Source: Blastococcus sp. TBT05-19 (GTDB lineage: Bacteria; Actinomycetota; Actinomycetes; Mycobacteriales; Geodermatophilaceae). From it: 64,000 nucleotides of DNA. The stretch lies in the NCBI RefSeq assembly GCF_003319095.1, contig NZ_QOHI01000001.1, positions 806,001 to 870,000 of the forward strand, written 5' to 3'. Both the position numbers and the translations under genes were made by a program. Within the stretch, counting starts at the first letter, position 1. The number at the start of each line of letters is the position of its first letter. Of the stretch, positions 45,379-53,780 are shown piece by piece. The notes below the pieces were generated by a model, which ran no database searches, was not told the origin of the DNA, and saw only the letters and a program-made list of their open reading frames with translations.

Positions 45379-46049
45379 ATTCCGCCCTCCGTCGCCGTCC
45401 TCGCCGTTCCCTGCCGGCCCTTCTGCTCGCGGCGGGCCTGCTCGTCGGCGGCTGCGGGACGTCGGCGGAGGGCGACAGCAGCAGCGGGGACCACGACCAC
45501 TCGGGGAACGCGCCCGCCACCGTGCAGGGGCCCGAGGACCGGTACGCCGGGCTGGACCTGGCCGAGCCCTACCGCCGTCCGTCCTTCACGCTCACCGACA
45601 CGACCGGCGCTCCGTACGACTTCGCCGCCGAGACCGCCGGCCGGCCGACCCTGCTGTTCTTCGGCTTCACGAACTGCCCGGACATCTGCCCGACGACGAT
45701 GGCCGACGTCATGGTGGCGCTGCGCGGGCTGGACGCGACGCTGGCCGAGCAGGTGCAGGTGGTCTTCGTGACCACCGACCCGGCGACCGACACCCCCGAG
45801 GTCCTGGGTGAGTACCTGGAGCGGTTCGACGCCGGCCTGCCCACCTCGTTCGTCGGGCTCACCGGCGACCAGGACGCCATCGACCAGGCCCAACTCGCGG
45901 CCGGGGTGCCGCAGGCCGAGGACAACGGCCGGCTGCACTCCACGTTGCTGCTCCTGTACGGCGAGGACGACGAGGCGCACGTGGCCTTCGACGGGGGGAA
46001 CAGCGCCCGCGACATCGCCGACGACCTGCGGCGGGTGGCGGGCGCGTGA
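45375..46049 (+). CDS. SCO1/SenC copper chaperone lipoprotein
   Basis: A 224-residue thioredoxin-fold SCO protein. A lipobox (LLVGGC) gives a lipid anchor, then a His-rich stretch DHDHSGN, then the metal site: Cys pair in NCPDICPTT and the distant His in NGRLHSTLLLLY. It delivers copper to the CuA site of cytochrome c oxidase. It sits within the copper operon with 4-nt overlaps on both sides, linking copper uptake to respiration. Confidence 0.92.
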   Translation: MNSALRRRPRRSLPALLLAAGLLVGGCGTSAEGDSSSGDHDHSGNAPATVQGPEDRYAGLDLAEPYRRPSFTLTDTTGAPYDFAAETAGRPTLLFFGFTNCPDICPTTMADVMVALRGLDATLAEQVQVVFVTTDPATDTPEVLGEYLERFDAGLPTSFVGLTGDQDAIDQAQLAAGVPQAEDNGRLHSTLLLLYGEDDEAHVAFDGGNSARDIADDLRRVAGA

Positions 46050-47149
46050 GCCGGGGGCCCGCCCGGCTCCTGACGGTCCTGGCCTTCGTCGTCGTGCTGC
46101 TGGCGGTGGCAGGCCCCGCCTCGGCGCACGTCGGGGGAGGGGCGGCCGGCAGCGACTTCGACGGCAGGATCGTCTCGGTGACGCCCGAGCTGCCCGGCGT
46201 GACCGTGCGGATCCTGCAGTTCGGTGACGAGCTCGAGCTGGTGAACGACTCCGGCACCGAGGTGCTCGTGCCCGGGTACTCCGACGAGCCCTACCTGCGC
46301 ATCGGGCCCGAGGGCGTGTGGCGGAACGCGAACAGCCCGGCGACCTACCTCAACCTGGACCGCTACGGGCGGGCCGCCATGCCCGAGGGCGTCGACCCGG
46401 AGGCGGAGCCCGCGTGGGAGCAGGTGTCCACGCAGCCGGAGTACGTCTGGCACGACCATCGCACGCACTGGATGAGCGAGGGCGTGCTGCCGCCGCGCGT
46501 CGCCGCGGACCCCACCCGCGAGCACGTGGTCTCGGAGTGGCTCGTGCCGCTGCGGCAGGGGGGCACCGAGGCCGAGGTGGCCGGGGTGCTGACCTGGAGC
46601 CCGCCGCCCTCGCCGTGGGCCGTCTGGCCGGTCGTGGCCGCGCTCGTCCTGGTCGCGGTCGCCGCCGGCCTCGTGACCCGCACGCCGCGGCTGCTCGGCG
46701 CGCTGATGGCGGTGGGGGCGGCCGCGGCGCTGTGGCACGCCCTGGCGACGCCGGAGCCGTCGGTGATCGCCGGCTCGCACGCCGGTGCCGTCGTCTCCGC
46801 GCTCATGCCGTCCCTCGCCGCGGTGCTGTGCGCGGTCCTGGGGGTGCGGGCGGCGCTGCGCGGCCGCGGCGTGATGACCGGGCTGCTCGCGGTCGTGACC
46901 GGCTGGCTGCTGCTGGTGCAGGGGCTCCCGGACGTCGACGTCCTGTGGACGGCGAACGTCGCCTCGGGAGGGCCGCAGGTGCTCGGCCGCATCGCCGTCA
47001 CCCTGCTGGCGACCCTCGGGGTCGGGCTGGTGATCGGCGGTGTCGCCGCTGCCCGCCGCTTCCGCGAGGCCGACGCACCCGCCGCGGGAACGCGCGAGGC
47101 GCGCGCCCCCGCGGGGGACGCGCGCCTCGACGGTCGCACGGGTCGCTAG
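46046..47149 (+). CDS. Hypothetical copper-operon membrane protein
   Basis: A 367-residue protein with a signal peptide (ending ASAHVGGG), an extracytoplasmic domain of about 170 residues and roughly five C-terminal membrane helices. The mature N-terminus may begin with His, like CopC and YcnI. The external domain contains EYVWHDHRTHWM, a clustered His motif that could bind copper. It overlaps the SCO1 gene by 4 nt. I recognise it as the unnamed protein often following ycnI-sco in actinobacteria, but no function is established. Its stop overlaps the converging cytidylyltransferase gene. Confidence 0.8.
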   Translation: MSRGPARLLTVLAFVVVLLAVAGPASAHVGGGAAGSDFDGRIVSVTPELPGVTVRILQFGDELELVNDSGTEVLVPGYSDEPYLRIGPEGVWRNANSPATYLNLDRYGRAAMPEGVDPEAEPAWEQVSTQPEYVWHDHRTHWMSEGVLPPRVAADPTREHVVSEWLVPLRQGGTEAEVAGVLTWSPPPSPWAVWPVVAALVLVAVAAGLVTRTPRLLGALMAVGAAAALWHALATPEPSVIAGSHAGAVVSALMPSLAAVLCAVLGVRAALRGRGVMTGLLAVVTGWLLLVQGLPDVDVLWTANVASGGPQVLGRIAVTLLATLGVGLVIGGVAAARRFREADAPAAGTREARAPAGDARLDGRTGR

Positions 47150-47967
47150 CCGAGCTCGGCCACGACGTTCGGGGCGTCGGCGGCGAACATCGAGTTGGCC
47201 CGCTGCAGGTCGCCGTCGAAGTCGACCTCGACCGCGGCGTACTGCGAGATGTCCACCGGGAGCACGCGCAGCCCGCGCTCGGTGATCGCCGTCTCGATGC
47301 CGCGCTCGAAGTAGTCCTCGTGCGAGCACTGCTCGAGGTGCTCGATGAGGACGGCCTTGTCGGCGGCGGAGATGTAGTTGATGCCCACGGCCTCGCCCAG
47401 GCCACCGCGGACGATCTTGGACAGCTCGCGGATGCAGCCGTCGCCGTCGAGGGTGTACTTGACCTCCTCCTCGGCGACGGTGCTGGTGTCGACGCAGACG
47501 AAGCTCTGGTCGGCCGCGATGTAGGGCTGGGCGACCTCGAGCACCGCCGGGTCGAACACCACGTCGCCGTTGAGCCAGAGCACGCCGCCCTCGCGCGTGG
47601 TGCGCAGACCGCGCAGCAGGCTCTTCGACGTGTTGGTCACCGCGAAGTCGGGGTTGTAGGTGAACAGCAGCTCGGGGGCGGCCTTCATGATCCGCTTGCT
47701 GCGGTAGCCCACGACGGCGGTCACCGAGACCTCGGCGCCGAAGACGGAGCGCAGGCCGTCGAGCTGGCGCTGCATGATGCTGCGGCCGTCGTCGAGCTGG
47801 GTCAGGGGCTTGGGGTCCTTGCGCCCCAGCCGGGTGCCCATCCCCGCCGCCAGGATGATCACCTGGACCGACTGCGTCGGCGTCCGGCGGCCGGCCGCGC
47901 GGGCCGACGAGGGGGAGCCCCCCCGACGAATGGGGTTGAGGACGTGGTCACCGGTCCGCACGGACAT
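47146..47967 (-). CDS. Sugar/polyol-phosphate nucleotidyltransferase (LicC-like)
   Basis: A 273-residue NTP transferase with the signature QVIILAAGMGTRLGRKDPKP near residue 36, then YNPDFAVTNTSKSLLRGLRT and the metal-binding WLNGDVVFDPAVLE. LicC-like cytidylyltransferases have this arrangement, so CDP-choline, CDP-polyol or CDP-inositol could be made. The N-terminal 33 residues are basic and atypical; ATG 47967 is used because GAGGGAG is 3-4 nt upstream, though 47970 or a later start is possible. It overlaps the end of the glycerophosphotransferase gene by 20 nt, so it is the last gene of that operon. Confidence 0.82.
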   Translation of the reverse strand: MSVRTGDHVLNPIRRGGSPSSARAAGRRTPTQSVQVIILAAGMGTRLGRKDPKPLTQLDDGRSIMQRQLDGLRSVFGAEVSVTAVVGYRSKRIMKAAPELLFTYNPDFAVTNTSKSLLRGLRTTREGGVLWLNGDVVFDPAVLEVAQPYIAADQSFVCVDTSTVAEEEVKYTLDGDGCIRELSKIVRGGLGEAVGINYISAADKAVLIEHLEQCSHEDYFERGIETAITERGLRVLPVDISQYAAVEVDFDGDLQRANSMFAADAPNVVAELG

Positions 47968-49078
47968 CATCTCCCTCGGAAATGCTGGTGGACTGCCCGG
48001 ACGCGGATGCGGACGGGAGGATCAGGTCGAGGACGCGCTCGGTGACCGAGCCGTCCTCGAGGTGGCAGAACGTCTCCTGGAAGCGGGCGTAGGACTCCGC
48101 GTACTCCGACCGGATCTGGTCGAGGTCGGCGATCGCGGACACCAGCTCGCGGCTGTCGCGCACCAGCGGGCCGGGGGCGACGTCCTCCAGGTCGAAGTAG
48201 AAGCCGCGCTGCTCGTCGCGGTAGCTCTCCAGGTCGTAGGTGTAGAAGATCAGCGGCCGGCCGGTGATCGCGAAGTCGAACATCGTCGACGAGTAGTCGG
48301 TGACCATCAGGTCCGCCGCGAGGTACAGGTCGCGGATGTCGGGGTGGCTGCACACGTCGCGCACCGCGGAACCGTCGACGACCTCGAGCCGGTCCATGAC
48401 CATGTTGTGCAGCCGCAGCAGGAGCACGTGGTCCTCGCCCAACCGCGCCGAGAAGTCCTCGAGGTCGATGGCGAACTCGAAGTCCTGCGACCCGGCCTTC
48501 TCGAACACCAGCTTGTCGCGCCACGTCGGCGTGTAGAGCACCGCGGTCTGCTCCGGCCCGATGCCGAGGTCGGCGCGCACCTGGGCGCGCACCTCCTCGC
48601 GCCGCGGGCTGCTGAGCAGGTCGTTGCGCGGCAGGCCGGTTTCGTGGATCGGCCCGGTGAAGCCGAAGGACTTGCGCAGCCGCTCGGTGGTGACGGCGTT
48701 CGGCGAGAGCAGCAGGTCCCAGCGGGCGATGTCCTGGTCCAGGTAGGCCAGCCGGCCCTCCGGTGCCCACAGCACGTCGTTGTGGATGCGCTTGAGCATC
48801 GTGCCGTGCCAGGTCTGGACGTAGGTGGCGCCGGGCTTCTTCTCCCAGTCCAGCGGGATGTGGTCGTTGGAGATGACCAGGTCCGCGGCCTCGAGGGTCG
48901 CGATGCACTCGGGGGACCCGAAGGTCACCGTGTCGATCCCCGCCGGGAAGGTGGCCGCGGTGTGCTCGGCGGACAGCCAGGTGTGCGTGGCGTCGACGCC
49001 GCGCTCGAGCAGGGCCTCGTAGAGGGCGCGCGGGCTGTCGGAGAAGTGGCCGCGGAAGGCGACGTAGACGATGTTCAC
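47948..49078 (-). CDS. CDP-glycerol glycerophosphotransferase family protein (TagF-like)
   Basis: A 376-residue member of the teichoic-acid polymerase family. Diagnostic phrases are VQTWHGTMLKRIHNDV, then LLSPNAVTTERLRKSFGF and YTPTWRDKLVFEKAG. The C-terminal LYLAADLMVTDYSSTMFDFA, then RPLIFYTYDLESYRDEQRGF, is the donor-site motif. It transfers a polyol phosphate from CDP-polyol to a wall or lipid acceptor. It overlaps the HAD gene by 4 nt. Together with the nucleotidyltransferase it suggests a polyol-phosphate cell-wall polymer. Confidence 0.9.
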   Translation of the reverse strand: MNIVYVAFRGHFSDSPRALYEALLERGVDATHTWLSAEHTAATFPAGIDTVTFGSPECIATLEAADLVISNDHIPLDWEKKPGATYVQTWHGTMLKRIHNDVLWAPEGRLAYLDQDIARWDLLLSPNAVTTERLRKSFGFTGPIHETGLPRNDLLSSPRREEVRAQVRADLGIGPEQTAVLYTPTWRDKLVFEKAGSQDFEFAIDLEDFSARLGEDHVLLLRLHNMVMDRLEVVDGSAVRDVCSHPDIRDLYLAADLMVTDYSSTMFDFAITGRPLIFYTYDLESYRDEQRGFYFDLEDVAPGPLVRDSRELVSAIADLDQIRSEYAESYARFQETFCHLEDGSVTERVLDLILPSASASGQSTSISEGDDVRADR

Positions 49079-49884
49079 CGGGCCACCCCCGCGCGGCCGG
49101 CCGCGACGGGGAGCACGAGGTCGGCCAGCTCCTGCCAGGACTCGACGACGGTCAGGGCGCCGGCCGCCAGCAGCGCCTCGGCGCGCTCGGCCCGCTCCTC
49201 GGGCAGCACGAACAGCAGGTTGCCGATGGTCGGGCACCCGGCTCCCACGGCCGAGCGCACACCGGCGACGGCGTCCTCGACGGCCAGACCCTGCTCCGGC
49301 GCGATGCCGAGGTCGGCGCACGCGTGCCGGTAGACGGCCGGGTCGGGCTTGCTGGTGGGCGTGGGCAGCGAGTCCTCCGCGCTGTAGCGCCGCACCGGCG
49401 GGAGCAGCTCGTCCAGCCCGGTCGCGGTGAAGCAGGCGGCGAGCCGCGTCAGCGCGCTCGAGCTCACCACCGCGAGCTCCAGGTGCGACGCCATCCGGGC
49501 CAGCGCTGCGCGCGTGGGCTCGTGGGGCGTGAGCGTCGCGCCCAGGTGGGCGGTCACCGCCCGGCGCTCCTCGGCGACCCACGGCTCGATGTCGACGTCG
49601 GTGACGCCGGCGCCGGCCGCCAGGGTCAGCGCCGTCGTCCGGAAGTTCATGCCGGTGGCGGCGTGGCGCAGCTCGTCGGCCGTGTACCGGCGGTCGATGC
49701 CGAGGGAGGCGAGGAACGCGTTGGTGACCTCGGCCGAGGCGTCGAACGCCGGTTCCTCGGAGGGGAAGAGGTTGCCGTCGGCGTCGCAGAGCAGGTACTG
49801 CACCCGCTCGATGAGCGTCGGCGGAACGGTCGGCACCGGATGGGCTCCCTTCGGGGTCGGACGAGGTCGGAGAGCGGCGGTCAC
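49075..49884 (-). CDS. HAD-superfamily phosphatase
   Basis: A 269-residue HAD hydrolase. Motif I is LLCDADGNLFPSE, with the Asp nucleophile at D-A-D. The cap domain spans about residues 45-120, motif II is AVVSSSALTR, and the Lys/Asp motifs III-IV are SKPDPAVYRHAC and AVEDAVAGV. It would dephosphorylate or otherwise act on a small sugar or polyol phosphate. Overlaps of 4 nt with both the polyol dehydrogenase and the TagF-like gene argue for one pathway. The separate HAD plus dehydrogenase echoes the fused HAD/mannitol-1-P dehydrogenase of Acinetobacter. Confidence 0.87.
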   Translation of the reverse strand: MTAALRPRPTPKGAHPVPTVPPTLIERVQYLLCDADGNLFPSEEPAFDASAEVTNAFLASLGIDRRYTADELRHAATGMNFRTTALTLAAGAGVTDVDIEPWVAEERRAVTAHLGATLTPHEPTRAALARMASHLELAVVSSSALTRLAACFTATGLDELLPPVRRYSAEDSLPTPTSKPDPAVYRHACADLGIAPEQGLAVEDAVAGVRSAVGAGCPTIGNLLFVLPEERAERAEALLAAGALTVVESWQELADLVLPVAAGRAGVAR

Positions 49885-51491
49885 CGCGGCAGGGCTGTCG
49901 GGAGGAGCGAACGGAGGGCGACGGTGACCCGGGCGCCGTCGCGCTCGAGCGCGACGAGGGCCTCCTCCAGCTCCTCGGCGAAGCCCGGGACGGACCCGAG
50001 ATCACCGAAGACCGAGGTCTCGCCGAGCAGGGGGCGCGGATCGGCGCCGCCCTCGCGCGCCAGCGCCCGCAGCCGGTCGCCGAGGACGTCCTCGAGCGGC
50101 AGCGGACGGCCCGCGTCGTCGGTGCCCTGCAGGTACCGGACCCACCCGGCGACGGCGAGGGTGAGCAGCGCGTGCGGCCGGTCCTCCGCGAGCGCCTGCC
50201 GCAGCGAGGGCAGCAGGTGGTGCGGCAGCTTCGTCGACCCGCGCCGGCACAGCCGCGGCAGTCCGTCGGCGATCGCCGGGTTGGCGAACCGCTGCAGCAG
50301 CGAGCGCTTGTAGTCGGCCAGGTCGATGCCGTCCGGCGGCGGCAGCAGCGGCGTCACCTCGACGTCCATGAGCCGGGCGACGTAGCCGGCGAACACCGGG
50401 TCGGCCATGACCTGGTCCAGGCTGGCGTGCCCGGCCAGCGAGCCGAGGTAGCCCAGCGCGCAGTGGCTGGCGTTCAGCAGCCGGGTCTTCATCAGCTCGT
50501 AGCGGCCGACGTCGGCCACGAACCGCACGCCGACCTCGTCCAGCGGCGGACGGCCGTCGCAGAACGTGTCCTCGATGACCCACTGCGAGAACGGTTCGGT
50601 GATGACCGGCCAGCGGTCGGCGACGCCGTAGCGCTGCGCCACGACGTCGCGCTCCTCCGGCGTCGTGTGCGGCGTGATGCGGTCGACCATGCTGCTGGGG
50701 AACGCCACGCGGTCAGCGATCCAGCGGCCCAGAACCTCGTCGCGCAGCCGGGCGAAGCCGACGACGGCGGTGCGCGCGGCATCCCCGTTGCGGTGCATGT
50801 TGTCGCAGGAGACGACGGAGAACGGCGGGAGCCCGGCCCGCCGGCGGCGGTCGAGCGCCTCGACGATGAAGCCGAAGACCGTGCGGGGCCGCGACGGCTC
50901 GCGGACGTCCCAGCGGATGTCCGGGTCGTCGGCGTCGAACAGGCCGGTGCACGGATCCAGGCGGTACCCGCTGTCGGTGATGGTCAGCGAGACCATCCGG
51001 GTGCGCTCGTCGGTCAGCAGGTCGAGCACCGCGGCCGGGTCGTCGGGGGCGAAGTGGTAGTCGACCATGACGCCGACCACGCGTGCGCGCTCGCCATCGG
51101 GGCTGCGCTCGACGACGGTGTACAGGTGGTCCTGCGGTGCCAGGGCGTCCTTCATCGTGCGGCTGCGCAGGCCCACGCCCACGACGCCCCAGTCGGTGCT
51201 GATGCGGCGCTCGGCGAGCTCGTCGAAGTAGAGGAGCTGGTGCGCGCGGTGGAACCCGCCGACGCTGAAGTGCACGACGGCGGGCGTGAGCGCCGAGCGG
51301 TCGTAGGTGGGGACCTGGAGCTGCGCACCGTGCAGGAGCAGGGTGGCGTCGGCCAGCGGGACGATCTCGGTCGCCGCGGCGACGTTGGCGGCCGGGGTGG
51401 TCATCGGAGCCGGGGGTGCGACTTCGGGGGGAAGAACGGTTGCGGTGGACCCGGTGGTGGCCGGGAGGGGCAGGAACTCGGCCTGCGTCAT
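49881..51491 (-). CDS. Mannitol dehydrogenase family protein
   Basis: A 536-residue long-chain polyol dehydrogenase (mannitol 2-dehydrogenase, arabinitol dehydrogenase or fructuronate reductase group). The NAD-binding start is VVHFSVGGFHRAHQLLYFDE. The middle has SVVSCDNMHRNGDAAR and the C-terminal domain the catalytic Lys region RYELMKTRLLNASHCALGYL (K-x-x-x-L-N-x-x-H). It is the first gene of the polyol operon. Two palindromes upstream may bind its regulator. It would interconvert a ketose and a hexitol or pentitol. Confidence 0.9.
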   Translation of the reverse strand: MTQAEFLPLPATTGSTATVLPPEVAPPAPMTTPAANVAAATEIVPLADATLLLHGAQLQVPTYDRSALTPAVVHFSVGGFHRAHQLLYFDELAERRISTDWGVVGVGLRSRTMKDALAPQDHLYTVVERSPDGERARVVGVMVDYHFAPDDPAAVLDLLTDERTRMVSLTITDSGYRLDPCTGLFDADDPDIRWDVREPSRPRTVFGFIVEALDRRRRAGLPPFSVVSCDNMHRNGDAARTAVVGFARLRDEVLGRWIADRVAFPSSMVDRITPHTTPEERDVVAQRYGVADRWPVITEPFSQWVIEDTFCDGRPPLDEVGVRFVADVGRYELMKTRLLNASHCALGYLGSLAGHASLDQVMADPVFAGYVARLMDVEVTPLLPPPDGIDLADYKRSLLQRFANPAIADGLPRLCRRGSTKLPHHLLPSLRQALAEDRPHALLTLAVAGWVRYLQGTDDAGRPLPLEDVLGDRLRALAREGGADPRPLLGETSVFGDLGSVPGFAEELEEALVALERDGARVTVALRSLLPTALPR

Positions 51492-51562
51492 CGCATCCCT
51501 CCTTCTTCTGTCCTGGGCACGACCGACCGAGCCCGCCCGGTTCCGGGTGGGGATCGATCAGA

Positions 51563-51578
51563 AGTACACGGGTGTACT
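51563..51578. promoter_or_regulatory. Palindrome upstream of the polyol operon (1)
   Basis: AGTACAC-GG-GTGTACT, perfect 7-bp arms, lies about 70 nt before the mannitol dehydrogenase start in the 415-nt gap before the M23 gene. It is a candidate operator for a LacI, GntR or TetR regulator not encoded nearby. Elsewhere in this gap I see no gene. Confidence 0.5.
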
Positions 51579-51712
51579 GGGCGCCGCGCAATAAGGTCCG
51601 GCGCCGCATCGCGATCGCGGGAGGCGCCGGGCGGCGCGGGATGTTTCACGCCGGAGAACCGACATGCCCGAAGCCGGTCCTCCGCAAACCAGCGCGGGGG
51701 CTCCGGGTGCGT

Positions 51713-51728
51713 GGTCATGATCATAACC
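51713..51728. promoter_or_regulatory. Palindrome upstream of the polyol operon (2)
   Basis: ggtcatgatcataacc is palindromic over 16 bp apart from one mismatched pair. It is AT-rich against a GC-rich background, which marks it out as a possible operator or promoter element. Confidence 0.4.
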
Positions 51729-51833
51729 GCCCGGTCGGGTGCTGAGGGCCTCCTGAGCGGGTGACGCGTGTGACTACCGGGGCGCGTGGTGCACGTCACT
51801 CCGGCGTGTCTCGGAAGACGCGCCGAGCACCCG

Positions 51834-51850
51834 GTCACGAACGGGTCACG
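51834..51850 (+). promoter_or_regulatory. MtrA-like direct repeat upstream of M23 peptidase gene
   Basis: GTCACG-n5-GTCACG (51834-51839 and 51845-51850) is an 11-bp-spaced direct repeat. A further gtcac occurs at 51795. The layout resembles the recalled MtrA recognition pattern (two GT[AC]AC half-sites about 11 bp apart) that controls cell-wall peptidase genes in actinobacteria. It ends 57 nt before the start codon of an M23 peptidase gene. Confidence 0.45.
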
Positions 51851-51906
51851 GAATGTTTCGATGTGCGCGGTCCGACGGGGGCCGCAGACCGCGAGACGGA
51901 CGGTGC

Positions 51907-52689
51907 ATGGACGCGAAGCTCGGCACGGAGGCCCGCACGGAGCTGCTCGGAGCCGTTGGCCCGGGTGCCGGTCGAGCCACCCGGCGGGCGCGGACCGCGG
52001 CCGGCCCGCAGGCCCGGCGTCGTCCGGCCCTCCTGCTCGGTGCGCTGCTGGCCGGTGGCGTGACCGCATCCGTGCTCGGGCTGCAGGGCGCCCCGGCCGC
52101 CTCGGCCGACGCCACCTCGGTCCTCGAGGCGCAGGACGCGCTGCTGACCTCCGACGAGGGTGTCGAGATGCTGCCGCAGGCGTCGATCACCGTCGCCGAG
52201 GCCCAGGCGCGGCTGCAGGAGGTCGCCGCCTCTCGTGCCGAGCGCGATCAGCGCCAGGCCGCGGAGGCGGCCGCCGCGGCGGAGGCGGCCCGGCCCAAGG
52301 CCGTGCTGCCCGTCGACGGCGCCCGCTTCACCAGCGGCTACGGCAGTCGCTGGGGCACCTTCCACTACGGCATCGACCTGGCCGCCCCGATGCGCACCCC
52401 GGAGTACGCCGCGATGGACGGCGTCGTGCTGCGCGCGGGCTCCGCGAGCGGCTTCGGCCTGGCCGTCTACATCCTCCACGAGAACGGCGACGTCACCGTC
52501 TACGGCCACATGGACAAGATCCTCGTGGAGCCCGGGCAGTACGTGGAGGCGGGGGAGACCATCGCCCTCCTCGGCAACCGGGGGCAGTCGACCGGTCCGC
52601 ACCTGCACTTCGAGGTGCACCAGGGCGGGCTCGGCGGCAAGAAGGTCGACCCCGTGCCGTGGCTGGCCGCCCGCGGCGTCAAGATCTGA
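51907..52689 (+). CDS. M23 family metallopeptidase (secreted or membrane-anchored)
   Basis: A 260-residue LytM/lysostaphin-type endopeptidase predicted to cut peptidoglycan cross-bridges. An Arg-rich N-terminus precedes a hydrophobic segment (ALLLGALLAGGVTASVLGLQ) that acts as signal or anchor, followed by a short coiled coil (QARLQEVAASRAERDQRQAA). The catalytic domain has the zinc ligands in HYGIDLAAP (H-x-x-x-D) and in GPHLHFEVHQGG (HxH). ATG 51907 is chosen over a longer frame. An MtrA-like box lies upstream, in line with cell-division control. Confidence 0.9.
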   Translation: MDAKLGTEARTELLGAVGPGAGRATRRARTAAGPQARRRPALLLGALLAGGVTASVLGLQGAPAASADATSVLEAQDALLTSDEGVEMLPQASITVAEAQARLQEVAASRAERDQRQAAEAAAAAEAARPKAVLPVDGARFTSGYGSRWGTFHYGIDLAAPMRTPEYAAMDGVVLRAGSASGFGLAVYILHENGDVTVYGHMDKILVEPGQYVEAGETIALLGNRGQSTGPHLHFEVHQGGLGGKKVDPVPWLAARGVKI

Positions 52690-52743
52690 GGAAGGACCGG
52701 CTCTCCCCGCTCCTGGAGCCGGCCGTTCCCTAGAGTCGCCAGC

Positions 52744-53175
52744 GTGAGCAGCGCGGCCGAGGCGTCGAACCGTCGGCTGCTCCGGGCGCGCGACGCGATG
52801 GACCGCCGCTACGCCGAGCCGCTCGACGTGCCGACGCTGGCCCGGATCGCGCACGTCTCCGAGGCGCACTTCATCCGCACCTTCCGCGCCACGTTCGGCG
52901 AGACGCCCAACCGCTACCTGCAGCGGCGGCGGGTGGAGCGCGCGATGTTCCTCCTGCGCTCGACCGACCGCAGCGTCACCGACATCTGCATGGACGTCGG
53001 CTTCTCCAGCCTGGGCACGTTCAGCCGGGTCTTCCGCGACGTCGTCGGCGAGCCGCCGTCGATGTACCGCCGCCGCGGACCGCTGCCCGCGGTGCCCACC
53101 TGCTTCGCGATGGCCTGGTCGCGACCCAGCAGTTTCGGAGAAGCGTCGGGGACGTCGACCTCCCTACCGTCCTGA
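52744..53175 (+). CDS. AraC family transcriptional regulator (HTH domain only)
   Basis: A 143-residue AraC-type DNA-binding protein that is essentially only the two HTH motifs. The first is VPTLARIAHVSEAHFIRTFR and the second is DICMDVGFSSLGTFSRVFRD followed by GEPPSMYRRR. It lacks a ligand domain. Its stop is 2 nt before the VOC-family gene; such AraC/VOC pairs are common in actinobacteria, so it probably controls that gene. A GTG start is used. Confidence 0.9.
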   Translation: MSSAAEASNRRLLRARDAMDRRYAEPLDVPTLARIAHVSEAHFIRTFRATFGETPNRYLQRRRVERAMFLLRSTDRSVTDICMDVGFSSLGTFSRVFRDVVGEPPSMYRRRGPLPAVPTCFAMAWSRPSSFGEASGTSTSLPS

Positions 53176-53177
53176 CC

Positions 53178-53591
53178 ATGCTCACCGCGATCACCATCAC
53201 CCAGATCTACGTGCCAGACCAGGACGCCGCTCTCGACTTCTACGTGGGGAAGCTCGGCTTCGAGGTCCAGTCCGACATGAACTTCGGGCCCATGCGCTGG
53301 CTGACCGTCAACCTCCCCGGTCAGCCCGACCGCGCCGTCCTCCTGGAGAAGCCGGGGGCGCCGTCGATGAGCGAGGAGAACGCCGCCCAGGTGCGCGAGG
53401 CGATCAGCAAGGGCGTCGCCGGCGGGCACCTCTTCTTCGCCTGCGACGACGCCTACAAGACCCACGCCGAGCTCAAGGAGAAGGGTGTCGAGATCACCGA
53501 GGAGCCCGTCGACCAGCCGTACGGGATCGACTTCGGCCTCCGCGACCCGTTCGGCAACCACATCCGGATCGCCCAGATGAAGCAGCCCTGA
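53178..53591 (+). CDS. VOC family (glyoxalase/bleomycin resistance-like) protein
   Basis: A 137-residue vicinal-oxygen-chelate protein with two beta-alpha-beta-beta-beta units: VPDQDAALDFYVGKLGFEVQ, then the second with DDAYKTHAELKEKGVEITEE and PYGIDFGLRDPFGNHIRIAQ. Metal-ligand positions are plausible but not certain, so it could be a glyoxalase-like enzyme or a binding protein. Co-transcribed with the AraC gene. It is the last chromosomal-core gene before the tRNA and the island. Confidence 0.9.
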   Translation: MLTAITITQIYVPDQDAALDFYVGKLGFEVQSDMNFGPMRWLTVNLPGQPDRAVLLEKPGAPSMSEENAAQVREAISKGVAGGHLFFACDDAYKTHAELKEKGVEITEEPVDQPYGIDFGLRDPFGNHIRIAQMKQP

Positions 53592-53707
53592 GCGACGCCG
53601 CGCGGGGGAGCGCCACGACCCGGCGTGCGCCCCACCCCTGCGCGGACCGGCGCGCGGGCTCCTGTACAGTCGTTCCCGGCTCGGACGCACCAGACCGGGC
53701 CGGGTTC

Positions 53708-53780
53708 GGGGCTGTGGCGCAGCTGGTAGCGCACCACACTGGCAGTGTGGGGGTCAGGGGTTCGAGTCCCCTCAGCTCCA
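53708..53780 (+). tRNA. tRNA-Ala (anticodon GGC)
   Basis: A 73-nt cloverleaf. The acceptor GGGGCTG (53708-53714) pairs with cagctcc (53773-53779), and the discriminator is A. The anticodon stem cacac/gtgtg flanks loop tggcag with GGC, which reads GCC alanine codons. The T-arm aggggttcgagtcccct is intact. CCA is not encoded. Its 3' end faces a converging integrase gene, the classical attachment-site arrangement. Confidence 0.95.
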
